64,000 nucleotides of DNA from Microbacter margulisiae (GCF_014192515.1 NZ_JACHYB010000002.1:1248187-1312186), one strand, 5' to 3'. Counted from the first letter of the stretch, positions 15,528 through 25,345 are shown. The notes: generated from the sequence alone by a model not told the origin. Numbers and translations: made by a program.

Positions 15528-15780
15528 TCGCGTCATCCAATTGAAAACAATAGAGGGGAGAAAAAGAATAGTTATTTCGTAAAGTTTAGAATCAATTTCA
15601 GGTAAAAAAAGATAAGGTTGTAGTATATGAAAGGCAAAAAAGAATTTGTGTAGTTTATTTCCCCTGACAACAAATGTAGTTTTAACAAAAGAGATCATTT
15701 TTGCCCGTTTCCGGAGACGATGTGAAAATGATTGAGTGAGAAAAAGGGATTTTAGGTGTTTAATTAAAAAAGCAAAGAAG

Positions 15781-16506
15781 ATGAAAACAAAGAATGTAGT
15801 TTTGGCCACCATTTTTGGAGGCATGTTGTTTGTTTTGCCGGCTTCGACAGTACAAGCGCAAACAACTAAAGGCGGTAGTTTTTCAGTAGGGGCGGATGTC
15901 GTCAGTTCATATGTATGGCGAGGCGTCCCGCAGGAAGGAAGCAAAGGCGGTTCACCCAATATCCAGCCTTCCGTTACTTATACAAACGGGATATTCTCAA
16001 TTGGAGCATGGGGCTCGACCGCTTTCTCAGGACAAGTGAAAGAAGTAGATCTTTCCGCCACGTTGGCTATGTCGAAAGATTTTTCTTTCACGGTAACAGA
16101 TTACAATTGGAATAACAACCGCAACTATTTTAATTATCAATCACATGGAACAGATCATATTTACGAAGCTACGCTGTCTTATGCAGGAGTTGAATCATTC
16201 CCGTTGAGCATTTCGGCCAATACCATGTTCTTTGGTGATGATAAAAATGTAAATGGGAAAAATGCCTATTCTTCATATGTAGAATTGGACTATCCGGTTA
16301 CTTCTATGGTAAAAGCCTTTATGGGAGCTTCTTTGGTAAGCAGCCCGATGGTATATGGCAATACAAATTTTGCTGTTATTAATCTTGGATTGCGGGTTAC
16401 AAAGATGGTAAAGATCACCGATTCATTTTCAATGCCTGTTTATGGAATTATCGGATGTAATCCACAGATGGGGAAAGCATTCTTCGTAGCCGGATTTACC
16501 ATTTGA
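15781..16506 (+). CDS. TorF-like putative outer-membrane porin
   Basis: 241 residues from ATG 15781 (MKTKNVVLATIFGG); an ATG at 15736 would place a charged tail before the signal peptide. The signal peptide ends near STVQAQ. The mature part starts with FSVGADVVSSYVWRGVPQEG and PSVTYTNGIFSIGAWGSTAF, matching the TorF (Gcw_chp) family of small beta-barrel proteins. The protein ends in an aromatic-rich strand (FFVAGFTI), as barrel proteins do. It is followed by PII and Amt genes in the same direction, so it may form the outer-membrane pore for ammonium or a nitrogen source; this role is inferred from position. Confidence 0.75.
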   Translation: MKTKNVVLATIFGGMLFVLPASTVQAQTTKGGSFSVGADVVSSYVWRGVPQEGSKGGSPNIQPSVTYTNGIFSIGAWGSTAFSGQVKEVDLSATLAMSKDFSFTVTDYNWNNNRNYFNYQSHGTDHIYEATLSYAGVESFPLSISANTMFFGDDKNVNGKNAYSSYVELDYPVTSMVKAFMGASLVSSPMVYGNTNFAVINLGLRVTKMVKITDSFSMPVYGIIGCNPQMGKAFFVAGFTI

Positions 16507-16597
16507 TAAGAGCATAAGAGGCACTCATTTTGTCTCAGCCATTTGATCAATAAAAAAACAGAGCAATAGTTTTATTCCATTACTAAATAAACTACTT

Positions 16598-16954
16598 ATG
16601 AAAAAAATTGAAGCAATCATTCGCACCTCCAAATTTGGAGAAGTAAAGGAAGCTTTACGCGAAGCAGGTATTGATTTCTTCTCATACTGGGATGTAACCG
16701 GCGTTGGGAATGAAATAACAAAAGGAGAATATTCATATCGTGGGACGGTTTATGACACAAGTTTTATTCCCAGGCAGCTACTTACCATTGTTGTACGTGA
16801 TATCAATTTACAGAAAACAATCGACGCTATTCTCAAGTCAGCACAGACAGGAGTAATCGGCGACGGGAAGATCTTCGTATCGGAAGTAATTGAATCATAC
16901 CGCATCAGAAACGCTGAAAAAGGAGATACTTCTCTATACAACAAGGGTGAGTAA
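16598..16954 (+). CDS. PII nitrogen regulatory protein (GlnK/GlnB type), first copy
   Basis: 118 residues, the normal PII length. It begins MKKIEAIIRTSKFGEVKEAL and has the C-terminal signature AQTGVIGDGKIFVSE. The T-loop end RGTVYDTSFIP aligns with RGAEYMVDFLP of enteric PII, so Tyr52 corresponds to the uridylylated Tyr51. It binds ATP/ADP and 2-oxoglutarate and would plug the Amt channel encoded 33 bp downstream when nitrogen is plentiful. It is in an operon with the porin-like gene and Amt. It is about 60% identical by eye to the second copy at 29.6 kb. Confidence 0.93.
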   Translation: MKKIEAIIRTSKFGEVKEALREAGIDFFSYWDVTGVGNEITKGEYSYRGTVYDTSFIPRQLLTIVVRDINLQKTIDAILKSAQTGVIGDGKIFVSEVIESYRIRNAEKGDTSLYNKGE

Positions 16955-16987
16955 TCATATAACATATAAACATAGGAGTTTACGAAT

Positions 16988-18532
16988 ATGAAAAAATATA
17001 TATTATTAGTGCTGCTAATGGTAGTAACACTATCTGCAACCGGCTATGTGTATGCAGCAGGCACAACTCCCGACCCAAGTGGGGTAACAACAGGAACTGC
17101 AAGTGACGTAACAGCGGCAAATCCAGGTCACCCGACCTTGGATGAAATTGCAACCCAGGCAGGACATAACAAAATAGCCATCAATATGGTATGGTTACTG
17201 ATAACAGGATTTCTGGTTATGTTTATGCAAGCCGGGTTTGCCATGGTTGAAACAGGATTAACACGGGCAAAAAATGCTGCACATACCATGTCGATGAACA
17301 TGATGGTGTATGCCTTAGGTATGTTGGGATTTTTTATCAGTGGTTTTGCAATCATGTTTGGAGGTGTCGGATCCCTGGGAACTCTAGGTGGTTTTGGAGG
17401 CTTGGCCAACGAAGTAACCATTACACTATTCGGCCATACTTTTGGTTTGTTCGGCACCAAAGGATTTTTTCTAAATGGTGTCTATGATGTAGGGGTATTC
17501 GGATTGTTCCTGTTTGAAATGGTATTTATGGATACAACTGCTACTATTCCGACCGGCTCAATGGCTGAAAGATGGAAATTCTCCGCATTTGCTATTTATG
17601 GCATTGTCGTAGGAGCAGTTATTTACCCTGTCTTCGGAAACTGGGTATGGGGTGGAGGATGGCTTTCTCAACTTGGAGCTAACTTTGGATTAGGTCATGG
17701 TGATGTTGATTTTGCCGGATCTTCCGTAGTTCATATGACAGGTGGCGTTTTAGCTTTGGTTGGAGCAAAAATGATTGGTCCCCGTCTTGGGAAATACAAT
17801 AAAGACGGCTCTCCTAACGCCATTCCGGGACATAACATTCCTATGGCTGTCATAGGTTGTTTTATTCTTGCTTTTGGCTGGTTTGGGTTCAATCCCGGAT
17901 CAACATTGGCAGGTAGTGATTTAAGAATCAGTGTTATTGCTGTAAATACCATGATTGCTTCTGCAACTGGTGCTTTAGCATCCATGCTTTACATGTGGTG
18001 GTTTAAAACAAAAAAACCGGATCCATCCATGATGATTAACGGGATGCTGGCCGGTTTGGTAGCTATTACTGCTCCTTGTGCATTCGTAACGGTACAATCT
18101 GCTGCATTGATCGGTTTGATATCTGGAGTCTTAGTAATAGAATCTGCATTTTTCATTGAGAAAAGACTTAAAATTGACGACCCTGTTGGTGCTGTATCGG
18201 TACATGGTGTCAATGGTCTATGGGGAGTCCTGGCCCTTGGTCTCTTTGCAGATGGAACTTATGGAGACGGATGGAATGGAGTAAAAGGGACTGTAACCGG
18301 CCTTTTCTACGGAGATGGAGGTCAATTTGTAGCCCAAGTAATCGGTGGTATCACTAATTTCATCGTAATCGGAGCTATGGGTTGGGTCGTATTTAAATTA
18401 ATTGATGTGATTGTTGGACTCAGGGTAAATGCCAAAGATGAACTTGAAGGGCTGGATGTCCCCGAAATGGGAACAGAAGGTTATGCAGGTATCAAGATGG
18501 ATAAAAACGCGGAAACTCCATTATCGCATTAA
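16988..18532 (+). CDS. amt: Ammonium transporter, Amt family, first copy
   Basis: 514 residues. It has a cleavable-type N-terminus (MKKYILLVLLMVVTLSATGYVYA) followed by about 11 membrane helices. Pore histidines sit in DFAGSSVVHMTGG and SVHGVNGLWGVL, the twin-His pair, and FMQAGFAMVETGLTRAKNA is the family signature. It is a trimeric inner-membrane channel for ammonium. It lies 33 bp after the PII gene that gates it. It is longer than the second Amt (463), mainly at the N-terminus and in the loop around 120-150. A terminator follows. Confidence 0.95.
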   Translation: MKKYILLVLLMVVTLSATGYVYAAGTTPDPSGVTTGTASDVTAANPGHPTLDEIATQAGHNKIAINMVWLLITGFLVMFMQAGFAMVETGLTRAKNAAHTMSMNMMVYALGMLGFFISGFAIMFGGVGSLGTLGGFGGLANEVTITLFGHTFGLFGTKGFFLNGVYDVGVFGLFLFEMVFMDTTATIPTGSMAERWKFSAFAIYGIVVGAVIYPVFGNWVWGGGWLSQLGANFGLGHGDVDFAGSSVVHMTGGVLALVGAKMIGPRLGKYNKDGSPNAIPGHNIPMAVIGCFILAFGWFGFNPGSTLAGSDLRISVIAVNTMIASATGALASMLYMWWFKTKKPDPSMMINGMLAGLVAITAPCAFVTVQSAALIGLISGVLVIESAFFIEKRLKIDDPVGAVSVHGVNGLWGVLALGLFADGTYGDGWNGVKGTVTGLFYGDGGQFVAQVIGGITNFIVIGAMGWVVFKLIDVIVGLRVNAKDELEGLDVPEMGTEGYAGIKMDKNAETPLSH

Positions 18533-18648
18533 CGATAAATCGGTAATAAGGATGCTCAATGAACCGATATATTGTTTCTTTTTGTCCAAGGCGATATTGG
18601 TTCTTACAAGCTACTGTTAACCGATTGTGTTTTTAATTTTATTGTTTG

Positions 18649-18686
18649 GAACAGGCTGTTTCGCAAGAGATAGTCTGTTCTTTTTT
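18649..18686 (+). terminator. Intrinsic terminator after the first Amt gene
   Basis: GAACAGGCT...AGTCTGTTC stem with one mismatch, followed by TTTTTT. It lies 117 bp after the Amt stop. The remaining gap to 18813 holds a promoter-like sequence. Confidence 0.7.
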
Positions 18687-18743
18687 AGAGAATATTTTTC
18701 TCTTATGTAAAGGCAATTTTCGGTTATGAATAGCACGCAAGTA

Positions 18744-18775
18744 TTGTCAATCTTTCCGAAAAAAACGTACATTTA
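18744..18775 (+). promoter_or_regulatory. Possible promoter for the NhaD-type gene
   Basis: TTG (18744-18746), 21 bp, then TACATTTA (18768-18775), one base off the TAnnTTTG -7 consensus, 38 bp before the start codon. Confidence 0.35.
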
Positions 18776-18813
18776 CGGCACACAAATAAGGATTACTTAA
18801 ACTGACAGATCAT

Positions 18814-20094
18814 ATGACAATCATGTTACTGTCCATTTTTGGACTGGGATATGCAATAATTGCATTCGAAAATACGATTAAAATCAATAAAACAGCAACT
18901 GCGCTGATTGCCGGTGTCCTATGTTGGACGGCCTACATTTTATTTTCTCCCGATAAGCTACAGGTGAATAACGATCTGATATCGCATCTGGGGAATATTT
19001 CCAGTATTCTATTTTTTTTACTTGGCGCAATGACTATCGTAGAATTGATTGATGCTCACAATGGGTTTGAGATCATTACTGAATTTATTTCGCAGACCAA
19101 TAAACGTCGACTCATATGGATCGTGGGATTTCTTACATTTTTCCTGTCTTCTATCCTGGATAATTTAACGACAACAATTGTAATGGTTTCCTTATTACGA
19201 AAACTCATCAAGACACGGGAAGATCGGTTGTTGTTTGTCGGGATAGTTGTCATAGCTGCCAATGCCGGAGGTGCATGGACTCCAATAGGAGACGTAACCA
19301 CCACCATGTTGTGGATTGGCGGACAGATATCAACTTTTCATATTATGCAAAAACTCTTTTTACCGAGCTTGGTTTGCCTGATAATTCCATTGTTGTTTCT
19401 TTCATTACAGCTTAAAGGGAAAGTAGAACGGGTGGCTGCAAAAGCATCTGCTGCATCAAGCATTCTTACAAAAAACAAACAAAAGATTATTCTTTCTCTG
19501 GGGTTGCTTATTTTGATTTTAGTTCCGGTATTTAAAACTTATACCGAGTTGCCTCCGTTTATGGGAATGCTACTGGGGTTGGGGATACTTTGGGTTGTTA
19601 CAGAGATTATGTATAAAGGCGCAGATCACGAAGAAAAAAAACACCTGACGCTTGTGAATGCCCTGCATAAGATTGATATACCAAGCATTTTATTCTTTTT
19701 GGGTATTCTAATGCTAATAGCAGCATTGGAGACTTCCGGTATTTTAAGTTCCATGGCTTTATGGCTTTCAAATGCCATTGGCAATCTTAGTGTTATTGTT
19801 ATGTCCATCGGCTTGTCATCGGCTGTTATCGATAATGTGCCGTTGGTGGCAGCAACACAAGGCATGTATCATTTGGTGCAATATCCCGCAGATAGTTTCA
19901 TCTGGGAATTTCTGGCATTTTGTGCCGGTACCGGGGGAAGTATTTTAATTATTGGATCAGCGGCAGGCGTTGCTGCCATGGGAATGGAAAAAATAGATTT
20001 CTTCTGGTATGTGAAAAAAATAAGCTGGCTTGCACTGCTAGGATATTTGGGTGGATCACTGACCTATATCTTTATTGAGAAATTGTTTTATTAA
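18814..20094 (+). CDS. nhaD: NhaD-type sodium/proton antiporter
   Basis: 426 residues, about 11-12 membrane helices. Family marks include FLSSILDNLTTTIVMVSLLR, NAGGAWTPIGDVTTTMLWIG and SSAVIDNVPLVAATQGMYHL; the Asp residues in SILDNLT, GDVTTT and VIDNVP are the likely ion-binding sites of NhaD/IT-superfamily carriers. It exports Na+ in exchange for H+. It has its own promoter and no operon partner, although it directly follows the nitrogen cassette on the same strand. Confidence 0.9.
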   Translation: MTIMLLSIFGLGYAIIAFENTIKINKTATALIAGVLCWTAYILFSPDKLQVNNDLISHLGNISSILFFLLGAMTIVELIDAHNGFEIITEFISQTNKRRLIWIVGFLTFFLSSILDNLTTTIVMVSLLRKLIKTREDRLLFVGIVVIAANAGGAWTPIGDVTTTMLWIGGQISTFHIMQKLFLPSLVCLIIPLLFLSLQLKGKVERVAAKASAASSILTKNKQKIILSLGLLILILVPVFKTYTELPPFMGMLLGLGILWVVTEIMYKGADHEEKKHLTLVNALHKIDIPSILFFLGILMLIAALETSGILSSMALWLSNAIGNLSVIVMSIGLSSAVIDNVPLVAATQGMYHLVQYPADSFIWEFLAFCAGTGGSILIIGSAAGVAAMGMEKIDFFWYVKKISWLALLGYLGGSLTYIFIEKLFY

Positions 20095-20378
20095 ACTTGT
20101 GCTTTCAGGCATATGTCTTATGTTATCTGTTCCTGTCGTCATTTTCATTTTCCCAATAACTAAATTATTGGAAGCAAACTATTCTTTTTTGAATGATAAA
20201 ATTAATTGAGATTATTCTTTGAATTTTCTTTCGATATAAGAATTAGGTATATTGGAAGTAAATTAAATATAGATCTGTTTATTAGGTATATATATCTAAA
20301 TTTTCGTGTTCGGACTTTTCGACTGTGTTTTTTTGAATATTTAATATCGTCTTCTTTATACTTTCGAATGTTTTCTGT

Positions 20379-20386
20379 TACCTTTG
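20379..20386 (+). promoter_or_regulatory. -7 box TACCTTTG for the sugar-catabolic operon
   Basis: Perfect TAnnTTTG, 32 bp before the transketolase start. The AT-rich gap 20095-20417 has two ATTAGGTATAT repeats (about 20243 and 20282) that could be operator-like; otherwise nothing is seen in it. Confidence 0.5.
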
Positions 20387-20417
20387 CAAACAAAGATAAA
20401 CGAAAATAGGAAAAGTA

Positions 20418-21266
20418 ATGTTGAATGCAACAACGACTGTAATTCAAAACCTTCAATTACAGTCTGAAAAGGTCAGAAAGCGGCTGGTTGAAATTATTTA
20501 TGCTTCAAAATCGGGGCATATCGGAGGCTCCCTTTCATCCGTAGAAATAGAAACGGCGCTATATTTTCATTTCATGAATATAGATCCGAAGAATCCACAA
20601 AAAGACGATCGCGATCGTTTCATATTAAGCAAAGGTCATAGTGTAGAAGCTCTTTATTCAGTGTTGGCCGCAGCAGGTTTTATTGATGACGCTTTATTAA
20701 ATACTTACGGGAAGTTTAATTCCATGCTTGCCGGTCACCCAATAAAGAAAATTCCAGGCATAGAGTTAAATAGTGGAGCTTTAGGCCATGGATTGTCTGT
20801 CGGAGTTGGTTTGTCCATTGCTGCAAAACGGGATAAAAAAGGGTATAAAACCTATGTTCTCATGGGTGATGGAGAACAAGGGGAAGGGTCTATATACGAA
20901 GCTGCCATGTCGGCAAGCCATTATAAGCTTGATAATCTTGTAGCAATTATTGATCGGAATCAATTGCAAATAAGCGGAAGTACCGAAGATGTAATGTCGC
21001 TTGAGCCTATGCGTGAACGGTGGGAATCTTTCGGATGGGAAGTGTTTGATATGGAAGGGAATGATATGGAAGATATTATCAACACCTTTGCAAACATAAA
21101 TTACAACAATTCAAAACCAAAGTTGATTATTGCTCATACAACAAAGGGATGTGGAATTACTTTTATGGAAAAAGTCGCTAAATGGCATCATGGCATACCT
21201 AACGAAGAGCAGTATAAAGAGGCAATTGCTGAAATTGAAGAACGTATTAACAACTTGAGGGGATGA
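20418..21266 (+). CDS. Transketolase, N-terminal subunit (split type)
   Basis: 282 residues, the usual size of the N-terminal half when transketolase is split. TPP-binding motif: GDGEQGEGSIYEAAMSASHY ending in DNLVAIIDRNQLQ. It also has SKSGHIGGSLSSVEIETALY and a substrate-binding histidine region AGHPIKKIPGIELNSGALGH. It pairs with the next gene, overlapping it by 4 bp. The complex transfers a two-carbon ketol unit between a ketose and an aldose phosphate. Placement with a kinase, an isomerase and a transporter argues for a dedicated catabolic transketolase, such as the AptAB apulose-4-phosphate type, and not the housekeeping enzyme. Substrate cannot be read from sequence. Confidence 0.9.
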   Translation: MLNATTTVIQNLQLQSEKVRKRLVEIIYASKSGHIGGSLSSVEIETALYFHFMNIDPKNPQKDDRDRFILSKGHSVEALYSVLAAAGFIDDALLNTYGKFNSMLAGHPIKKIPGIELNSGALGHGLSVGVGLSIAAKRDKKGYKTYVLMGDGEQGEGSIYEAAMSASHYKLDNLVAIIDRNQLQISGSTEDVMSLEPMRERWESFGWEVFDMEGNDMEDIINTFANINYNNSKPKLIIAHTTKGCGITFMEKVAKWHHGIPNEEQYKEAIAEIEERINNLRG

Positions 21267-22216
21267 ATATTAAGATAGATAATACTAACACGGTGCCTTG
21301 CCGTAGAATGTTCACCGACACGTTGGTAGAACTGGCAAAAAAAGATAAAGACATCATGGCGGTGACAACAGACGCACGTGGTTCGGTAACCCTGGACGTT
21401 TTTGCAAGAGAACTTCCAAATCAGTTCATAGAGATGGGGATTGCCGAACAGAATGCGGTTGGAGTTGCCGCCGGATTGGCTTCGGCAGGGAAAAAAACTT
21501 TTGTGTGTGGTCCTGCCTGCTTTTATGTTGCCCGCAGCCTTGAACAGGTGAAAATCGATATAGCGTATTCGGCTAATCCTGTTAAAATCTTAGGAGTTAG
21601 TGGAGGCGTAAGTTATGGAGCACTCGGATTTTCACATCATAGTTTGCACGATATTGCCGCATTGAGAACTTTCCCGGGCATGCATATTGTGCTGCCAAGT
21701 GATATTTATCAAACCCGTAAGTTGGTTCAGGAGTTGATAGATTATCCTTTTCCTGTCTATGTCCGCGTAGGGAGAAATGCTGTTCCCAATATTTACGATC
21801 CGGAGAATATAGAATTTAAAATAGGGAAAGCTAATCTTTTGGCAGATGGCAACGATCTTACCATCATTGGCACCGGTGAAATGGTTTATCACTGCTTGCA
21901 GGCAGGGCAGAGGCTGAAAGAACAAGGTATTAATGCCAGGGTAATCGATATGCATACTCTTAAGCCTTTTGACAGAGATATTGTAGAAAAAGCGGCAAAA
22001 GAAACCGGGCGTATTATCACTGTGGAAGAGCATAGTGTAAACGGAGGTTTAGGAGGCGCTGTTGCTGAAATTGTAGCAGAGTGCCATCCAGTCCCAATGC
22101 GAATTCTCGGAATTCCCGATGAATATGCTATTCATGCCAAACCACTGGAGATTTTTCATTATTATAATATTGATGCAGATGGTATTGTAAAAACCGCTGT
22201 GGAGATGTGTCAATAA
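21263..22216 (+). CDS. Transketolase, C-terminal subunit (split type)
   Basis: 317 residues. The start overlaps the previous stop as ATGA, so translation is coupled. It contains the pyrimidine-binding domain with catalytic glutamate in NQFIEMGIAEQNAVGVAAGL, the SYGALGFSHHSLHDIAALR segment, and a C-terminal domain with EEHSVNGGLGGAVAEIVAE. Both subunits appear complete, so the enzyme should be functional. See the N-terminal subunit for the pathway argument. A possible new promoter follows at 22233. Confidence 0.9.
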   Translation: MNIKIDNTNTVPCRRMFTDTLVELAKKDKDIMAVTTDARGSVTLDVFARELPNQFIEMGIAEQNAVGVAAGLASAGKKTFVCGPACFYVARSLEQVKIDIAYSANPVKILGVSGGVSYGALGFSHHSLHDIAALRTFPGMHIVLPSDIYQTRKLVQELIDYPFPVYVRVGRNAVPNIYDPENIEFKIGKANLLADGNDLTIIGTGEMVYHCLQAGQRLKEQGINARVIDMHTLKPFDRDIVEKAAKETGRIITVEEHSVNGGLGGAVAEIVAECHPVPMRILGIPDEYAIHAKPLEIFHYYNIDADGIVKTAVEMCQ

Positions 22217-22232
22217 AAAGAGCAGGTAGTAT

Positions 22233-22240
22233 TAACTTTG
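22233..22240 (+). promoter_or_regulatory. Possible -7 box TAACTTTG before the FGGY kinase gene
   Basis: Matches TAnnTTTG, 80 bp before the start codon at 22320. The 103-bp gap suggests the kinase may be transcribed separately as well as by read-through. Confidence 0.35.
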
Positions 22241-22319
22241 GAGAAATTTTTATCTTATCCGACAAGAAGCAATGTATCGTTAATAATATAGGGCATATTC
22301 CATAATCATTAAATTATCC

Positions 22320-23801
22320 ATGATGAAATACACCTTAGCTATTGATCAAAGCACATCAACAACCAAAGCAATGCTTTTTGATGAAAAGGCAAGGCTGGTT
22401 AGCCGTGCTTCTGTCGATCATAAACAATTTTATCCGCAGCCTGGGTGGGTGGAACATGATCCTGAAGAAATACTTCACAACACATATAAAGCCATTGGAC
22501 TGATTTTAGAAAAAGATAAATCGGTAAAGAAAAATATTATTTCGATTGCTATTACCAATCAACGCGAAACGGTAGTTGTCTGGGATAGAAATACTGGGAA
22601 GCCAGTGTATAACGCGATAGTCTGGCAATGCAACCGTGGCGCCCATATCTGCGAGGAATTAATTCGTCAAGGACGCGAATCGGAGGTGTCGGCCAAGACA
22701 GGATTAATTATCAATCCCTATTTTTCCGCCAGTGGTGTAAAATGGATTCTCGATAATGTCGAAGGTGCACGTGAGCACGCAGAAGCCGGAAGACTGCTGA
22801 TAGGGACTATGGATACCTGGTTAATCTGGAATTTCACGAACGGGAAAAATCATGCAACAGACTATACCAATGCTTCGCGTACCTTATTGTTTAATATCCA
22901 TACTCTGAACTGGGATGATGAGCTTCTTGACATGTTTACTGTTCCATCTTCAATGGTCCCGGAAGTATTGCCCTGCGATGCCATATATGGATCAACAACG
23001 TTGAACGGGTTAATTCCTGAAACCATTATTGCCGGTGTGTTGGGAGATTCACACGGCGCATTAGCCGGACAGATGTGCTTCACAAGCGGTATGGGGAAGG
23101 CAACTTTTGGAACCGGATCATCCATTATGATCAATATCGGGGAGAAAGCACTAACCGCTCCGAAAGGATTAGTTACCTCAATTGCATTTGCTGCAAAAGG
23201 CAAAATATATTATGCATTCGAAGGCAATATTCATTGTACAGGTGCTACTATCAAATGGTTGCAAGATGATTTGCAGCTTATCCAGTCTGCAGAAGAAACG
23301 GAAGCTTTGGCAACATCCATCGAAAGTACTGATGGCGTTTATCTGGTCCCTGCTTTTGCCGGCTTGGGAGCGCCATGGTGGGACAATGATGCCAGGGCGT
23401 TGATTTGTGGTATGACCCGTGGTACCAATAAAGCGCATGTTGTTCGGGCTGCTTTAGAATCTATTGCATTTCAAGTGAAAGATCTCATAGAACTTATTCA
23501 ACGGTCTGGAGTAGAATTGAATGAGTTACGGGTAGACGGAGGCCCGGTAAAAAATAATTTTCTCATGCAATTCCAGGCTGATATGCTTCAGTCAAAAATA
23601 AACCGTAGTCCCATTGAAGAAGCTTCTGCATTAGGAGCTGTCCTGATGAGTCAATTTGCGATGAAACAATTGGCTGATGTTGAAGATGCAATGAAGTTAA
23701 GGTTGGGAAATGATTACATTATTCCCTCTATGGAAATTTCAAACGTAAACAGGCTGTATGGTGAATGGCAGAATGCTGTGAAACGCACTCTGATGAAATA
23801 A
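22320..23801 (+). CDS. FGGY-family carbohydrate kinase, glycerol-kinase-like
   Basis: 493 residues, glycerol-kinase size. Strong GlpK-like segments: MKYTLAIDQSTSTTKAMLFD (ATP site), ITNQRETVVVWDRNTGKPVY, TNASRTLLFNIHTLNWD, GMGKATFGTGSSIMINIG and APWWDNDARALICGMTRGT. Of the glycerol-binding residues of E. coli GlpK, the Arg-Glu pair, the Trp of IVWQ, the Tyr of NPYFS and the Asp of GVLGDSHGAL are kept. The Gln next to that Asp (GDQQ in GlpK) is Ser here, so the pocket differs. In this cluster it more likely phosphorylates a ketose made by the neighbouring isomerase (for example apulose) than glycerol. Plain glycerol kinase remains possible; no glycerol facilitator is nearby. Confidence 0.82.
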   Translation: MMKYTLAIDQSTSTTKAMLFDEKARLVSRASVDHKQFYPQPGWVEHDPEEILHNTYKAIGLILEKDKSVKKNIISIAITNQRETVVVWDRNTGKPVYNAIVWQCNRGAHICEELIRQGRESEVSAKTGLIINPYFSASGVKWILDNVEGAREHAEAGRLLIGTMDTWLIWNFTNGKNHATDYTNASRTLLFNIHTLNWDDELLDMFTVPSSMVPEVLPCDAIYGSTTLNGLIPETIIAGVLGDSHGALAGQMCFTSGMGKATFGTGSSIMINIGEKALTAPKGLVTSIAFAAKGKIYYAFEGNIHCTGATIKWLQDDLQLIQSAEETEALATSIESTDGVYLVPAFAGLGAPWWDNDARALICGMTRGTNKAHVVRAALESIAFQVKDLIELIQRSGVELNELRVDGGPVKNNFLMQFQADMLQSKINRSPIEEASALGAVLMSQFAMKQLADVEDAMKLRLGNDYIIPSMEISNVNRLYGEWQNAVKRTLMK

Positions 23802-23895
23802 TCATCAGTCTCCACACGCTATTTCTTACTGTTGATTTATTAATATTTATCGTGCAAAAAACAACAACAAATCCTTTAATCTAAAATATTAACCA

Positions 23896-25314
23896 ATGGC
23901 TTACAAACAAAAACTCACTTTCGGGATAATTATCGGCACACGGAATTATTTCAATTCGGATCTGGCAGGAGATGTCCGGATAACCCTGCTTAAAGAACTT
24001 GAAGCTCAAGGATATGACTATGTTATCCTCGACGAAGCGGAAACTCAAACAGGAAGTATTGAAACGCGGGAAGATGGGAAAAAATGCGCTCAGCTATTCC
24101 GTACAAACAGAGATCGTATTGACGGGATTATCATTTCCTTACCCAATTTCGGTTTTGAAATTGGAATTATCAATGCTCTTAGCTTGTCAGAACTCCGTGT
24201 TCCTATATTAGTACAAGCTTGCGACGACGAAAATGATAAAGTGACGCTTGATAAACGTCGCGATGCTTTTTGTGGCAAGCTGTCAGTTTGCAATAACCTT
24301 TATCAATACGGGATTCCCTTTACGGATACTACTTTCCACACTTATTCAATCCACAGTGAAACGTTTAAAAAAGACCTGAAGTTTTTTGCAGGAGTATGCC
24401 GTACTGTAAACGGATTACGTAATGCCCGCATTGGAGCAATAGGGACACGTCCGGCAGGATTTCAGACAGTACGCGCCAGTGAAAAAATTTTACAAGCAAC
24501 CGGTATAACCGTTGTACCTGTCGATTTATCAGAGATAATAGCATCAGCAAATAAAATTGACAACCAGGCTGCTATATTAAAATCCAGACTTGGAGAAATC
24601 AAAGCGTATGCCAAAGTCCCAGCGGCTTATGAAGAGAAGCTTATTACACAAGCAAAATTCGGATTAGCGGTTGATGAATGGGTAGCAGAAAATGAGGTTG
24701 ATGCTACGGCTGTTCAGTGTTGGGATTCTCTTGAAAAAAATTATGGATGTGCCGCATGCGTCACCATGAGTATGATGGGAGAAAAAATGATGCCAAGTGC
24801 GTGTGAAGTGGATATTGCCGGAGCTGTTTCCATGTATGCCTTAATGCTTGCGTCCGGTAATCCTGCTGCATTGCTCGATTGGAACAATAATTTTGCTGAA
24901 GAAAGGAATAAATGCGTTTGTACACACTGTGGAAACTTCCCAAAGAGCTTTACACAGAATGATATCGAATTAGGAACACTTGGCGTATTAGGAAATGTTT
25001 TGGGGAAAGTCAATACCTTCGGAGCCGTTAAAGGCAAAGTCACCGAAGGTCCGTTCACATTCTTCCGTATCTCTACCGATGATACCAACGGAATTATCAA
25101 ATCATATCTCGGAGAAGGTAAATTTACGAATGATCCTTACGGTATGGATGGAGGTATCGCCGTGTCTGAAGTAAACAATTTACAGAAGCTGCTCAAATAT
25201 ATGTGTAAAAACGGATTTGAACACCATGTTGCCATGGCACGGGGATATGTGGCTGATATTCTCGAAGAATCTATCAATACGTATCTCGGCTGGTCATTAT
25301 ATAAACACGAATAA
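23896..25314 (+). CDS. L-fucose/L-arabinose isomerase-like aldose-ketose isomerase
   Basis: 472 residues, cytosolic. It has the three-domain layout of the FucI/AraA-like superfamily, including an ANARIGAIGTRPAGFQTV-like hinge (here NARIGAIGTRPAGFQTVRA) and the metal/catalytic site Glu304 (CEVDIAGAVS), Asp328 (LLDWNNN) and His443/444 (HHVAMARGYV). Such enzymes interconvert aldoses and ketoses using Mn2+. It is shorter than FucI (about 590) and diverged, so the substrate is probably not fucose. It follows the FGGY kinase by 95 bp and precedes a sugar transporter, fitting the step aldose to ketose before phosphorylation. Confidence 0.82.
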   Translation: MAYKQKLTFGIIIGTRNYFNSDLAGDVRITLLKELEAQGYDYVILDEAETQTGSIETREDGKKCAQLFRTNRDRIDGIIISLPNFGFEIGIINALSLSELRVPILVQACDDENDKVTLDKRRDAFCGKLSVCNNLYQYGIPFTDTTFHTYSIHSETFKKDLKFFAGVCRTVNGLRNARIGAIGTRPAGFQTVRASEKILQATGITVVPVDLSEIIASANKIDNQAAILKSRLGEIKAYAKVPAAYEEKLITQAKFGLAVDEWVAENEVDATAVQCWDSLEKNYGCAACVTMSMMGEKMMPSACEVDIAGAVSMYALMLASGNPAALLDWNNNFAEERNKCVCTHCGNFPKSFTQNDIELGTLGVLGNVLGKVNTFGAVKGKVTEGPFTFFRISTDDTNGIIKSYLGEGKFTNDPYGMDGGIAVSEVNNLQKLLKYMCKNGFEHHVAMARGYVADILEESINTYLGWSLYKHE

Positions 25315-25345
25315 TCCTGATAATTGGTTTCTTACACTTTCGGGT

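Noticed and set aside
15255-15959. 234-residue minus-strand frame
   Set aside because: It overlaps the porin-like gene, is Phe/Ile-rich without a domain, and covers the regulatory region with the GGGGTATT sites.
20202-20456. Frames on both strands before the transketolase gene
   Set aside because: Low-complexity AT-rich DNA with a promoter; no protein-like pattern.
20418-22216. Sulfoquinovose transketolase pathway
   Set aside because: That route also uses a split transketolase but no sugar kinase, and no sulfo-sugar genes are present here.
22320-23801. Plain glycerol kinase
   Set aside because: Not excluded, but the change beside the catalytic Asp, the isomerase and transketolase neighbours and the lack of a facilitator or glycerol-3-phosphate dehydrogenase make it less likely.
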